Below, one piece after another: positions 20,860 through 33,045 of a stretch of DNA of 64,000 nucleotides. This DNA is from Chrysophaeum taylorii. Its lineage: Eukaryota; Sar; Pelagophyceae; Pelagomonadales; Pelagomonadaceae. The stretch lies in assembly GCA_029834535.1 (NCBI GenBank), contig JAQMWT010000548.1:124001-188000 (forward strand), written 5' to 3'. Under the pieces are notes generated by a model. The model was not told where the DNA came from. It searched no databases and worked only from the letters and a program-made list of their open reading frames with translations. A program made the translations under genes and the position numbers. Position 1 is the first letter of the stretch; the number at the start of each line of letters is the position of its first letter.

Positions 20860-22640
20860 TAATTTGACTTTTGAAGAGACTGCCAAGGAACAGATCACTG
20901 ACGCCACTTGCGAAGACATTCGTCATCGCATGGCTCAGGGGCATACTGTTCGCCGACAAGAGGCTAAGATTCGCTATCAAGTTGTGAAGGGTGTCCTCTA
21001 CCGTGTCGCGCCTGATGCTCATCCAATGATAGTCGCGCCCCGCAGAGACTGCCAAGGAACAGATCACTGACGCCACTTGCGAAGACATTCGTCATCGCAT
21101 GGCTCAGGGGCATACTGTTCGCCGACAAGAGGCTAACATTCGCTATCAAGTTGTGAAGGGTGTCCTCTATCGTGTCGCGCCTGATGCTCATCCAATGATA
21201 GTCGCGCCCCGCACCGTGCGGAAGCGCATCATCAGACATTACCATGATACCCCTCTCAATGGTGGTCACATGGGTCGTGACAGTACTGTGCAATCGATAC
21301 TTGAACGTTTTTGGTGGCCCCACATGTCAAACGAAGTGGGCAGATACATCGCTGGATGTTTGGTGTGTAAGAAGTCCCGCACGCCAGAACCCAAGTGACC
21401 TGGTCTTCTTCAGCAACCAGTGTATGACGGCGACTGCGCCGTCATCTGCATGGGTGTGTTCGGACCTTTGCCCAGTGCAGGTCCCGAGACGTATCTCATG
21501 GTGTTCTTCGATCCATTTTCTCATTTCCTGATTCTCGACGTGCTGCACCATAAGACTGCTGAGGCGATCCTCGAGTCTTTCGTCGCGAATATCTTGCTCA
21601 GGGGGTACTTGCCTCTGATGATTCGTACTGACAATGGTACAGAGTTCGTCAACAAATGGATGGAAGAGTTTTGTCAGCTCTTCAACATGCGGTACAGCAC
21701 TACGATTCCGCATCATGCTCAAGCAAATCCGGCTGAGCGGGTCAACCGCTTTATTAAGGCCTTTTTCCGTGCGTGCCTTCAGGACCGACACATCACGGAC
21801 TGGCCTGCTTTTGCAGAGTATATCGCGTTCTGCTATAATCGCAAGATCATCCCGGGTACGCAGATTTCTCCGTTCATGCTTCGCCTCAATCGACGGCTGC
21901 TGCTTCCGACTGATTACACGATCATGGATCTGGACGCCCGACGTTTGCCGAAAACTCGCTCTGATGTTGTGTCAGAGACCCGCGAGAAATTGAAGTTCTA
22001 CACCGCTACGGTGAATGATGCTCGCAAGAAAGCTCTCCAGAAGCAAAGGCTCGCTTACAATGCGGACCATGTTGATGTTGAGTATGAAGAGGGATCGCAT
22101 GTTTTGCTCTACATTCCTTTTCTTCAGAACAAGCTTCGACCGGAATGGAGCGGCCCGTTTAATATCGTGGAACGCCTGTGTCCTGTCACCTACAAGATCG
22201 AGTCTCTCGACTCTCCGCCCGAACGCCGTTATGTTCATGTTAGTCAGATCACCCCTGTGATGGTTTCTCCAGTGGTCGATCGAGCCGTGCCTAAGCCCAA
22301 GGAAACCTTTCGGAGCGATTTTAAGCACGGTAAGTTCGTTGTCTTTCGGATTCCAGATCGCAAACGGTCCGATTGGCGCAAGAAGATCTACGTGGCTGAA
22401 GTTTATGAGCCTTATGATTACGCGAACGATCGAGTAGCTCTGCATTTCTACTCTGACCTCGGTCCGCAAGACAAGGTCTCCTACTACAAGCCCACCTCAC
22501 ATCTCTCTACTCGCAAGCTCAAGCCGGAGTACAAGGACGTGGACGGTCGCAGTTTCACCGACAAGTCCAAGGTCAACAGCAGTACCACTCCCTGTGTCAC
22601 CGACTTCGCTCCCCACCACGCGAGATCGATCTGTTGATTC
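20860..22640 (+). other. Integrase region of the fossil element
   Basis: An HHCC zinc-binding module (HYHDTPLNGGHMGRD and CLVCKKSR) precedes a DDE core with IRTDNGTEFVN and HHAQANPAERVNRFIKAF. A C-terminal SH3-like part follows (LRPEWSGPFNIVERLCPVTY). No chromodomain was recognised. Confidence 0.85.
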
Positions 22641-22745
22641 CCAAGTTCACTCTGCGTAGTGGACGCGTCCCCGAACCCGTCGTCGAGCACGTCTACAAGA
22701 AAATCCGTTCCCGAGATGCGCATTCAGCCAGGGCTCTGCGCCGAC

Positions 22746-23068
22746 TGCGGCGGTAACTCCTGACCGCTGAGGCTTACCCCGGTTCTCAATGCTTACACCC
22801 GTTCAACGGAACCTTTTATTTTCTTGCATTCCTTATGATGTCATAGGATTTTATCCTACTGACGTCGCCCTGTTCTCTCGATAAGAGAGTATCTTGCTAT
22901 CATAAACCAACTCTCCAGCCTCAAGTTGGGAGGCTTGGTGAGCGTGAGCAAGTGTTGTGGCGAGCGTCACCGACCCCGAGTCCGCATTGACCTCGAGCAG
23001 TAAGGTCTCCGGCGTGTCGGTAAGTACCCCCTCTGTCACCCCGGGTCGGGAACGTTTTTGCGGCCACA
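22746..23068 (+). repeat. Right LTR of the retrotransposon
   Basis: This 323-bp copy of the left LTR begins TGCGGCGG and ends GGCCACA. It ends about 16 bp before the first base recognisably shared with the tandem array units. Confidence 0.85.
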
Positions 23069-23084
23069 AAAGCGATCTAAAAAT

Positions 23085-24909
23085 GAGATCCGCCGTGTTG
23101 TGGAGAGAGAGAAACGTTGGACACAACAACGATAAGAGAGAAGAAGCAACCCATGATCAACCCCTTCATCACATACCGAAACGCAGAAATTGAAATCAAA
23201 TAATCGCGCACGTCCAAACGAAAACCACAAGTCAGACTCCCACAGATTGATGAGCCCCCAACGTGAGCTCGAAACGTGCTCAGGTAGCCGGCGCAAACTT
23301 ACCAACCGGCTGATTACAATTTCGCAAATATTCGCCACACTCTTTAAGATGTATACTGGCAATGCGTGCGTTTACGAACCTGGGAGGACACCAAACTCCG
23401 CACAGACTCTACACGGACTGCACACAGACTGCACGCAGTCTATAGTCTGCTAATTCGCCAAGCAAATCCGCCGGTTTACCCCGCAGAAAAATGCAGCAGC
23501 AAACCCATCAGACTCCGACCAAGTGAGAGTTCGCAACATGAGCTCAAAGAAAACGCGCGCACGAAGCCGCAGCAGTTCACCCATCAGATTCCCTCAACGG
23601 AGCAACAAAAGCATCCAACACAAAAAAAGTCAACAATCTCACCAACCGTTCCCCGCTTATTCACCAAATTCTTCTTGCGCTTCTGTCACCGACGTCGAGT
23701 ACGATTCAAGGTTCTACCAGGCCATTTCAGCGCCATCGCCAGCTCAATCCGGTTCGCGGACAACAAACACCCTGCAGCACGGCATCGCCAACTGCGTCAT
23801 TTTGATCTGCAAAAAGGCCCAATGTCACCGAATACACACGAGCTCGATCCGCCTAAAGACAACACCAGCAACATGCCGGGTGCGACGTAGCCGGTCGCGA
23901 CCGTCGCCCTGCCGGTTGTACGCGCTGCGTCACAGGTTGTACGCGCTGCGTCACAACTGAATCGTCCCGAGTTTACTAGCTCCACACGAAATAATATCCG
24001 CAGTGGAACGTACAATTGACTGCTCCCCGCTTGAGCATTCAAATCCGCCGCCACGACCGGATCAAGGCCATATGCTACCTGCAGTCGCGCCCACCTCCGT
24101 TCTCGCAGCTAAGCAACCCCCGCCTCAAGGTTGCAGTTCCGTACCTACAAGAAGTTGCTCGGCATTGGCCTTGAGAAACTGCGCCAGTTGAGCTGTTAGA
24201 GCCTTGAATGCCGCACAATTCACCTCTTCGCGCTACATCAAAGAATGAACCGCGTCTTGACCACCGGCCTACGCACGCTGACGTCTGCGGGAAAGTCTCC
24301 GCGACGCAAGCGCGCTGGATGCGCCTTGGCCGGCGACGTCGACAACGAGCGCATTTCGCATCCGACGAGGTACAAAAGTCGTTCTTGACGTCGCGTCGTC
24401 GTCGCGAAGCACGCACACCGCACTCCATCGATCCTCGTCGTCACCGCCGTCACCACCGTCCGAACCACTGCTTTTCACAACCCCAAAATCGACGATTTTC
24501 CACAATGGTGCAGCGACGTTCTCGTCCTCCCTAATCCTACTTTTAGTTAGCTAGTCATTTTTATTTGACGTCGACCTCGGCGCGAGACTGAGAACATACC
24601 CCCTAATCTCCCCTCCCGATGATCTGATGTTACAGGCATTTTCAATGCTTGTATGACAAAAAAGCGCACAAGGGAAGGAGATGGCAGTCAATACTCGAAA
24701 GCTGTCGTCGGTATGTGCGTGGTGGCGGGAAGATGAAGACGTGGTGCTCGTAATTCATGCTGGTCCGCCGCCGCAAAGCTAAACCAAGCGCATTTACTAG
24801 CTGACTACACTTGAATCGACCGGAGTCATGGACAAAAGCACCGCCGGCTCTGGAAGTTTCACGCTCGTGCACCGCTCAAGCCGCAATGGAGTGTTGGGAC
24901 GAGAAGAGC
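23085..24909. other. Downstream part of array unit 1, no gene recognised
   Basis: Several open frames of 60-170 codons exist on both strands, mostly basic Arg/Ser/Pro-rich. Examples are a plus-strand frame at 23523-23960 (SSKKTRARSRSSSPIRFPQR) and one at 24208-24534. None matches a family I know and none shows a clear exon structure. Unit 1 has a tandem duplication of GGTTGTACGCGCTGCGTCAC near 23915-23955, where units 2 and 3 have a single copy. The matching stretches are 29147-30905 and 35136-36893. Confidence 0.4.
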
Positions 24910-27047
24910 TCAGCCGCGCAAACGACGGTCTCTTTCGTCGCAGAAGGTGCCTCCCCAGCCGTTTGCACAATCGCATTCGCACACGTTCGACCCAAGGTCC
25001 AAGAATTTGGCGTTGTTCTTGCAGAGTTGACGGCCCTCGGTCTCGCAGCAAGTGCCGTAGTGACCGTTTTGACATACGCACGCCATAGCCTCCTTATCAA
25101 AGGATCTTCCGCGAGCCGAGCATAGGTTGTTGATGGTGATGCGGCTCTCGCAGTCGCCGTCGCCGTCGGCGTCGATGCCGATACTGTCGGACTGCACGTC
25201 ACAGTTGACGTTGAGCGTCTCCGGAAGGCACGCGTCAACTACGGTGCCGTACGGGTCGTCGCACGCGAACTGGCCGGGGCCCAGCACAGTTGTGTCATCG
25301 CAGCTGGGCGTGAGATCGATTTGAAAGGCGCCTCTGCTTTGAAAATGGTACGAAAGGTCGCCATCGCCGTAGGCAAAGAGGAAGTACCCACCCCAGTTGT
25401 CAAAAATCGCGATTTCATCGGCCGGGGCCAGAGACCGGGTGAAGTAAAACACGAGGTTCCCGTCGTCGTCGAGAGTAGTCGAAACGTCGACGAGCGTCTG
25501 CGCGTCGGCGAGCGTGGGTCCCGACCAATCGTACGGCGCGATATTGTAGTTCATCGGCACGTTGCCTCCGGTGGCGATGATTGCGTTGGTGTCGGGCATC
25601 TGATCGTCGAGCGAAACGCCGAGCGCAGCCCAACCGTCGCCAGATTTCACCACTTTGGCTCGAATGGCCGGATAGAAGTCGGCGTCGCCGCCTTCCGTCT
25701 CGAGTGTCCAATAAAAAGCGTAGCTTTCGTCCGGCCGAACAACATACTCGAAGTTGGGGTCGTCTGAAAGGTACATCTCGTCGCACAGCGTCGGCGCGAT
25801 GCTTGGGGTCGACGTCGGCGCGACGATCGGAGCCGACGTCGGCAGGAAGGTGATGGAGTCAGGATCCAAGGTCGGCTTGGGTGTGGGAGCTTCGGTCGGG
25901 CTCGGAATCGTTGGCTGCGAGCTCGGACTCGGGACCGTGGGCATGGGCACAGGCTTGGCCGACGTCGGTGGCAGCGTCACCGTCGGCGCCTCGGTAGTGA
26001 TCCCTTCAATCTCGACGTCCATGCATGCGGCCCAAACTTGGGGTGTGCTCGAGCACCACCACACCCACTGCATCACCGTCTTGCCCGACGGGAAGTCGTC
26101 CGGAATCTTCACTTTCACCTCCGAGACTTGACCCCTGGTGCACTCCTCGTTCGAGTTGGCGCAACCAAAGTCGCGGCCATAGCCGCCCTGGCAATGGTGG
26201 AAGCGTCCCGGGTCGTCACATCCCCAGCCCTCCTTGCACCGCGGCCCGCGTTCACAATTGTTCTCTTCGACGTCGTCGCATCGCAGCTCGCCCGCCTCGT
26301 AGCACTTCTCGAGAGCGAGCATTTCCTCTGCGGTCGGTGGCACGTCTCCCAGGAGCTTGGCGACGAGATCCTGGTCGCGGCACAGCCGGTACGAGAAAAG
26401 GCCTCCGTGGTCAGCCGTGGCGCACCAGCGCATGTTGTAAGTCTCGCCGGCCGTGAGGTTCGCGGTGCTGGGGTAATTGAAGCCGAAGTTGTAGTTCTTG
26501 TCGGTGTCTTTAGTGCCGCAGATGCCGTACGGCGTGACGTGCGCGTCATTTGTGACGCGGTCCTCCCACGGCGTCGAGTCCGGGTCGGCAGCAGGGTGCT
26601 TACCGTACCACGGTCGGCCGCTAACGTCGACATCGGGGTAGATGTCGTCCACAAAGAGGCACGTTGGGCAGTAATGGCGGTACCCCTCTTGCCACATCCA
26701 AACATTGCGTGAGATCGGCCAGTCTTGGAACCTGGGATCGAGTTTGACGTGAGGTTCGCGCTATAGCCACGCGCGCACGATCAGGACACATAGACAAGCG
26801 AGCGGACTCTAGCACACGCAGACACACGGACTACTCGAAGACGTAGACAAGCGAGCAGGCGCAAGCACGCACGGAATCACGGGGGGGGGGGGATATCCGA
26901 CATAGACAAGCGCGGTGTTTTTGCACACACGCGCTCTTGCAGGGGGAGATCGATCCCCCAGAACAAGAGAGGGACTCTGCTAAAAACTCACCCGTGCGAT
27001 GAAGAGCGATCGACGAGGGCTGCGGCGACGATGAGCTTGAGGTGCAT
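24910..27047 (-). CDS. Secreted LPMO-like protein with DOMON and EGF-like domains, copy 1
   Basis: Exon 1 is 26992-27047 and exon 2 is 24910-26731 (260-nt intron, donor GG|GTGAGT, acceptor CCCAG|G), giving 625 aa. Exon 1 encodes a short signal peptide (MHLKLIVAAALVDRSSS). Cleavage there leaves HG as the mature N-terminus, continuing FQDWPISRNVW, as in copper-dependent lytic polysaccharide monooxygenases. A second His (residue 127) lies in WCATADHGGLFSYRLC, and a C-terminal motif VMQWVWWCSSTPQVWAACMD follows; together they resemble family AA15. A Pro/Thr-rich linker (262-333) leads to a DOMON domain (about 335-495) with both usual haem ligands, Met397 (DDQMPDTNAIIA) and His481 (SYHFQSRG). A Cys-rich EGF-like tail follows (CVCQNGHYGTCC, CECDCANGWGGTFC). 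Predicted role: extracellular oxidative attack on a polysaccharide with a built-in electron donor. This is inferred from motifs; the LPMO family assignment is tentative. Confidence 0.8.
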
Positions 27048-29146
27048 GTCTTGACGGTGGAACAGGGCTGTGTTGAAAACGACCTCTTCCCGAAGTGGGG
27101 CGTTGTGTAATCGTCTGGTGACGTTGTGCAATCGTCTGGCGACTCAACGAACAATCGCTCCAGTAAATAGATACAAGGTCTTGGCTGCACATATACCAAG
27201 CCTCGTGAAATATAGATACGCTTGTGGCAAATTGATCTCGAAAACCAAGAAAATACTTTGTACATCCGAGAAAGGTGAGGGGGTTCTGCGCCTGAAGCGA
27301 GACTACAACTGTACTGCTCGTAAAAGTCCCAGAAATCTTGACGCGAGTACCGCGTAGAGTAATCACAAAGTCGGTTTCCTGCGATATCTGTGACTCTCGC
27401 GCAAGAGTCAGCACGAATCATAACCCAGGCTCTCGGCCGTCGCCATTAGTGGTCGTCGTCGACCAGGGGAACTGGTGGCGGGGAGACCCGGTGTCTGCCG
27501 CGTCGCCGGGTGGGGCCGGCGCCCGCATGTAGGCCGGGTAGCGTGCTTTTCAACTTGCGCGCCTTCTCGATCCCAGAGCAAGCTGTTTGGGCACTCCTGG
27601 TCGTGCGCGCCTCGACCGCAATACATTCCGCCTAGTCGCTGCGCTCACCATGATCTACCTTCTCCGCTTACTCAACAATCACCACCACATCGCGGCTCCT
27701 TCGGTTCGCGGCTGCTGCTCGTATTCGCCGCGCTCGTCGTCGCCGCGACGCTTCTGCCACAAAACGCCCAATTGTGCCCTGGTCAGCTTCATCGGTCGGC
27801 GGTCGGTGGTATCTTTCTTTAGCACGGTGCGCGATCTTTTAGCCCGCCGAGAGCCGGGGGGTTGGGGGAGCCAAGAGAGGCTCGACCGTTGTTCGGCCGC
27901 GCCAGAATGCGGCGCGGACAGCATACAGGCGAGGATGAACAAGAAAGGAAGCTGCAACAAGGGCAGGGCGCAGTGCAGAGAGAGCGCGGCCGAGGAGATG
28001 AAGGGCCCGAAGCCAGGGGCTGGGAGTTCGCAATCGTGCGGGGCGGCGAAATAAAAAGGAGGGGCGTCATCAAGGGCAGAGCGAGAGGACGTCCAGAGGA
28101 GGTGCACGGACCACTCACAGTCAATCAATGTCTTCGACGCCGAACACTTCATCATCGACTTCCGTATCGCGCCGATGCCGCCGTCGAGTTTCTTCCAGTG
28201 CTGAAACCAATGGACTTTCTGTACTGGTTGGTAGATAAGGAAGTAAGTCAGCAAGTTTTATTCTCTCCTGCTCCTTCGTCCTTCTGCTCGTTTGACCTCG
28301 TCTTGAGTCGCCCTCTCTGCTTGCAACATTTCTTCGGCCTTCTTGAATCTGTTGCCATTTGGTTCAAATTTGCTTCCCATTGTTTGCTCCTATACTGCTT
28401 CCTTCTTTGCGGTCCTCGTCCTTTCCCCCCTCATTTCCTCTTCTTTTTCTCCCTTGGCTCCTCCCCTTTACGATTCCATTTTCTTCTTCTTTGCTGCCCT
28501 CACTGGCCATCCTCTGTTTCTGTCTTTTCCTCTGCGCTCATCCATTCTGGCTTTTTGAGCCTTGAAGTCGCTAACAATAACGTCAAGACGACGTTGCTCC
28601 TCATCTGCGAACGCCGGCGAGGAAAGACTACTAGATACTAAATGTCGGCGGCACCAGTCGCCGTGGTGGCGAATTGTTGCACTGAAATGCCTATACTCTC
28701 GTGTGGTATTGTTTTCTGATATTTGAAAAACTGCCGACGCCCCTCGATCCGACGGCGTCGGTCAGGCTTCGCCCCTGACAACAGCAGGTTGTAAAAAGTG
28801 GGAGGGCAGAAAAAGTAAGCAAATGGAAAAAGAGACAAAGCGACCCAGGGTCCGCGGCCCGGTACTTTCTGAGCATATAATGGCTCGCGTTGATCTCTCT
28901 TTGCGACCAAATGCTGGCGCTTGGGACTCGGCGGGTGGTGGCACCATGAGAGCGTCGCGATGGAGCACACGAGAAGCGTTGTCGCCTCGGTTAGTAGTGA
29001 CCAGATCGCAAGCTTGCGCATCAACCTAGGGGCGACCTTCACGTTCTTCGTTGTGGGGTCAGTTGTGGTTGCGCGTTCGTTCGGGAAGGCGAGATGCGAC
29101 CCTTGTAATCTTCGGCTTGCCTGACCGGGGGAAAATGAACACGATT
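27048..29146. other. Upstream part of array unit 1, possible minus-strand exon
   Basis: No complete gene is recognised. On the minus strand a short frame ending at 28121 reads RHRRDTEVDDEVFGVEDID, an acidic stretch that looks like a protein C-terminus and is kept in all units, preceded by charged AG-rich sequence. Another minus-strand frame at 28640-29234 contains a hydrophobic MRKLAIWSLLTEATTLLVCS. A plus-strand pyrimidine-rich tract lies at 28260-28560. Matching stretches are 33046-35135 and 39034-40640. Confidence 0.3.
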
Positions 29147-30905
29147 GAGATCCACCATGTTGTGGAGAAAGTGAAAGCATACTACAAAGATCAGAGAGAA
29201 GAAGCAAGCAAGACATCCAAGCATGCACGTCCAAAGGGAAACCACATTTCAGACTCCCACCGAGGTATTAGTCCACAACGTGAGCTCGAAACGTGCTCAG
29301 GTCGCCGGCGCAAACTCACCAACCGGCTGAATTCAATTTCGCAAATACTCGCCACACTCTTTAAGATATATACTGGCAATGTGTACGTTTACGAACCTGG
29401 GAGGACACGAAACTCCACACAGACTCTACACGGACTGCACACAGACTGCACGCAGTCTATAGTCTGCTAATTCGCCAAGCAAATCCGCCGGTTTACCCCG
29501 CAGAAAATTGCAGCAGCAAACCCATCAGACTCCGACCAAGTGAGAGTTCGCAACATGAGCTCAAAGAAAACGCGCGCACGAAGCAGCAGCAGTTAACCCA
29601 TCAGATTCCCTCAACGGAGCAACAAAAGCATCCAACACAAAAAAAGTCAACAATCTCACCAACCGTTCCCCGCTTCTTCACCAAATTCTTCTTGCCCTTC
29701 TGTCACCGACGTCGAGTACGATTCAAGGTTCTACCAGGCCACTTCAGCGCCATCGCCAGCTCAACCCGGTTCGCGGACAACAAACACCCTGCAGCACGGC
29801 ATCGCCAACTGCGTCATTTTGATCTGCAAAAAGGCCCAATGTCACCGAATACACACGAGCTCGATCCGCCTAAAGACAACACCAGCAGCATGCCGGGTGC
29901 GACGTAGCCGGTCGCGACCGTCGCCCTGCCGGTTGTACGCGCTGCGTCACAACTGAATCGTCCCGAGTTTACTAGCTCCACACGAAATAATATCCGCAGT
30001 GGAACGTACAATTGACTGCTCCCCGCTTGAGCATTCAAATCCGCCGCCACGACCGGATCAAGGCCATATGCTACCTGCAGTCGCGCCCACCTCCGTTCTC
30101 GCAGCTAAGCAACCCCCGCCTCAAGGTTGCAGTTCCGTACCTACAAGAAGTTGCTCGGCATTGGCCTCGAGAAACTGCGCCAGTTGAGCTGTTAGAGCCT
30201 TGAATGCCGCACAATTCACCTCTTCGCGCTACATCAAAGAATGAACCGCGTCTTGACCACCGGCCTACGCACGCTGACGTCTGCGGGAAAGTCTCCGCGA
30301 CGCAAGCGCGCTGGATGCGCCTTGGCCGGCGACGTCGACAACGAGCGCATTTCGCATCCGACGAGGTACAAAAGTCGTTCTTGACGTCGCGTCGTCGTCG
30401 CGAAGCACGCACACCGCACTCCATCGATCCTCGTCGTCACCGCCGTCACCACCGTCCGAACCACTGCTTTTCACAACCCCAAAATCGACGATTTTCCACA
30501 ATGGTGCAGCGACGTTCTCGTCCTCCCTAATCCTACTTTTAGTTAGCTAGTCATTTTTATTTGACGTCGACCTCGGCGCGAGACTGAGAACATACCCCCT
30601 AATCTCCCCTCCCGATGATCTGATGTTACAGGCATTTTCAATGCTTGTATGACAAAAAAGCGCACAAGGGAAGGAGATGGCAGTCAATACTCGAAAGCTG
30701 TCGTCGGTATGTGCGTGGTGGCGGGAAGATGAAGACGTGGTGCTCGTAATTCATGCTGGTCCGCCGCCGCAAAGCTAAACCAAGCGCATTTACAAGCTGA
30801 CTACACTTGAATCGACCGGAGTCATGGACAAAAGCACCGCCGGCTCTGGAAGTTTCACGCTCGTGCACCGCTCAAGCCGCAATGGAGTGTTGGGACGAGA
30901 AGAGC
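29147..30905. other. Downstream part of array unit 2, no gene recognised
   Basis: This is near-identical to the matching part of unit 1 except for the diverged first ~250 bp; the short tandem duplication seen in unit 1 near 23.93 kb is absent. Nothing further was recognised. Confidence 0.4.
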
Positions 30906-33045
30906 TCAGCCGCGCAAACGACGGTCTCTTTCGTCGCAGAAGGTGCCTCCCCAGCCGTTTGCACAATCGCATTCGCACACGTTCGACCCAAGGTCCAAGA
31001 ATTTGGCGTTGTTCTTGCAGAGTTGACGGCCCTCGGTCTCGCAGCAAGTGCCGTAGTGACCGTTTTGACATACGCACGCCATAGCCTCCTTATCAAAGGA
31101 TCTTCCGCGAGCCGAGCATAGGTTGTTGATGGTGATGCGGCTCTCGCAGTCGCCGTCGCCGTCGGCGTCGATGCCGATACTGTCGGACTGCACGTCACAG
31201 TTGACGTTGAGCGTCTCCGGAAGGCACGCGTCAACTACGGTGCCGTACGGGTCGTCGCACGCGAACTGGCCGGGGCCCAGCACAGTTGTGTCATCGCAGC
31301 TGGGCGTGAGATCGATTTGAAAGGCGCCTCTGCTTTGAAAATGGTACGAAAGGTCGCCATCGCCGTAGGCAAAGAGGAAGTACCCACCCCAGTTGTCAAA
31401 AATCGCGATTTCATCGGCCGGGGCCAGAGACCGGGTGAAGTAAAACACGAGGTTCCCGTCGTCGTCGAGAGTAGTCGAAACGTCGACGAGCGTCTGCGCG
31501 TCGGCGAGCGTGGGTCCCGACCAATCGTACGGCGCGATATTGTAGTTCATCGGCACGTTGCCTCCGGTGGCGATGATTGCGTTGGTGTCGGGCATCTGAT
31601 CGTCGAGCGAAACGCCGAGCGCAGCCCAACCGTCGCCAGATTTCACCACTTTGGCTCGAATGGCCGGATAGAAGTCGGCGTCGCCGCCTTCCGTCTCGAG
31701 TGTCCAATAAAAAGCGTAGCTTTCGTCCGGCCGAACAACATACTCGAAGTTGGGGTCGTCTGAAAGGTACATCTCGTCGCACAGCGTCGGCGCGATGCTT
31801 GGGGTCGACGTCGGCGCGACGATCGGAGCCGACGTCGGCAGGAAGGTGATGGAGTCAGGATCCAAGGTCGGCTTGGGTGTGGGAGCTTCGGTCGGGCTCG
31901 GAATCGTTGGCTGCGAGCTCGGACTCGGGACCGTGGGCATGGGCACAGGCTTGGCCGACGTCGGTGGCAGCGTCACCGTCGGCGCCTCGGTAGTGATCCC
32001 TTCAATCTCGACGTCCATGCATGCGGCCCAAACTTGGGGTGTGCTCGAGCACCACCACACCCACTGCATCACCGTCTTGCCCGACGGGAAGTCGTCCGGA
32101 ATCTTCACTTTCACCTCCGAGACTTGACCCCTGGTGCACTCCTCGTTCGAGTTGGCGCAACCAAAGTCGCGGCCATAGCCGCCCTGGCAATGGTGGAAGC
32201 GTCCCGGGTCGTCACATCCCCAGCCCTCCTTGCACCGCGGCCCGCGTTCACAATTGTTCTCTTCGACGTCGTCGCATCGCAGCTCGCCCGCCTCGTAGCA
32301 CTTCTCGAGAGCGAGCATTTCCTCTGCGGTCGGTGGCACGTCTCCCAGGAGCTTGGCGACGAGATCCTGGTCGCGGCACAGCCGGTACGAGAAAAGGCCT
32401 CCGTGGTCAGCCGTGGCGCACCAGCGCATGTTGTAAGTCTCGCCGGCCGTGAGGTTCGCGGTGCTGGGGTAATTGAAGCCGAAGTTGTAGTTCTTGTCGG
32501 TGTCTTTAGTGCCGCAGATGCCGTACGGCGTGACGTGCGCGCCATTTGTGACGCGGTCCTCCCACGGCGTCGAGTCCGGGTCGGCAGCAGGGTGCTTACC
32601 GTACCACGGTCGGCCGCTAACGTCGACATCGGGGTAGATGTCGTCCACAAAGAGGCACGTTGGGCAGTAATGGCGGTACCCCTCTTGCCACATCCAAACA
32701 TTGCGTGAGATCGGCCAGTCTTGGAACCTGGGATCGAGTTTGACGTGAGGTTCGCGCTATAGCCACGCGCGCACGATCAGGACACATAGACAAGCGAGCG
32801 GACTCTAGCACACGCAGACACACGGACTACTCGAAGACGTAGACAAGCGAGCAGGCGCAAGCACGCACGGAATCACGGGGGTGGGGGGGGATATCCGACA
32901 TAGACAAGCGCGGTGTTTTTGCACACACGCGCTCTTGCAGGGGGAGATCGATCCCCCAGAACAAGAGAGGGACTCTGCTAAAAACTCACCCGTGCGATGA
33001 AGAGCGATCGACGAGGGCTGCGGCGACGATGAGCTTGAGGTGCAT
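30906..33045 (-). CDS. Secreted LPMO-like protein with DOMON and EGF-like domains, copy 2
   Basis: Exon 1 is 32990-33045 and exon 2 is 30906-32727, with a 262-nt intron. The 625-aa product differs from copy 1 only at residue 81 (Gly instead of Asp) as far as I can read. The signal peptide, mature His, second His, DOMON Met and His ligands, linker and Cys-rich tail are all kept. The intron differs by a 2-base length change in a G-run. All features suggest a functional gene copy. Confidence 0.8.

Larger units (their letters stand above)
12259..23068 (+). mobile_element. Ty3/gypsy-type LTR retrotransposon carrying a C5-methyltransferase-like region
   Basis: This fossil element of about 10.8 kb is bounded by two LTRs (12259-12597 and 22746-23068), each beginning TG and ending CA. 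Internal parts in order are Gag (about 13.6-15.5 kb), protease (about 16.1-16.6 kb), a DNA methyltransferase-like region (about 17.4-18.1 kb), reverse transcriptase and RNase H (19.1-20.5 kb) and integrase (20.9-22.6 kb). The order protease, RT, RNase H, integrase is that of Ty3/gypsy (Metaviridae). No clear target duplication, primer-binding site or polypurine tract was recognised. The LTRs differ at roughly 6 percent of sites plus several small indels, so it is not a very recent insertion. Coding is split over several frames; it looks broken, with perhaps half a dozen breaks. It sits between YIF1 and the tandem LPMO array. Confidence 0.85.

Noticed and set aside
25321-26712. Long plus-strand frames opposite the LPMO-like exon
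   Set aside because: They mirror the codon structure of the minus-strand gene, lack family motifs, and the minus strand explains the whole region; the same holds for copies 2 and 3.
27679-28254. Minus-strand frame of 191 codons with a hydrophobic stretch in array unit 1
   Set aside because: A small indel changes its end in units 2 and 3, so the frame is not conserved between near-identical units.
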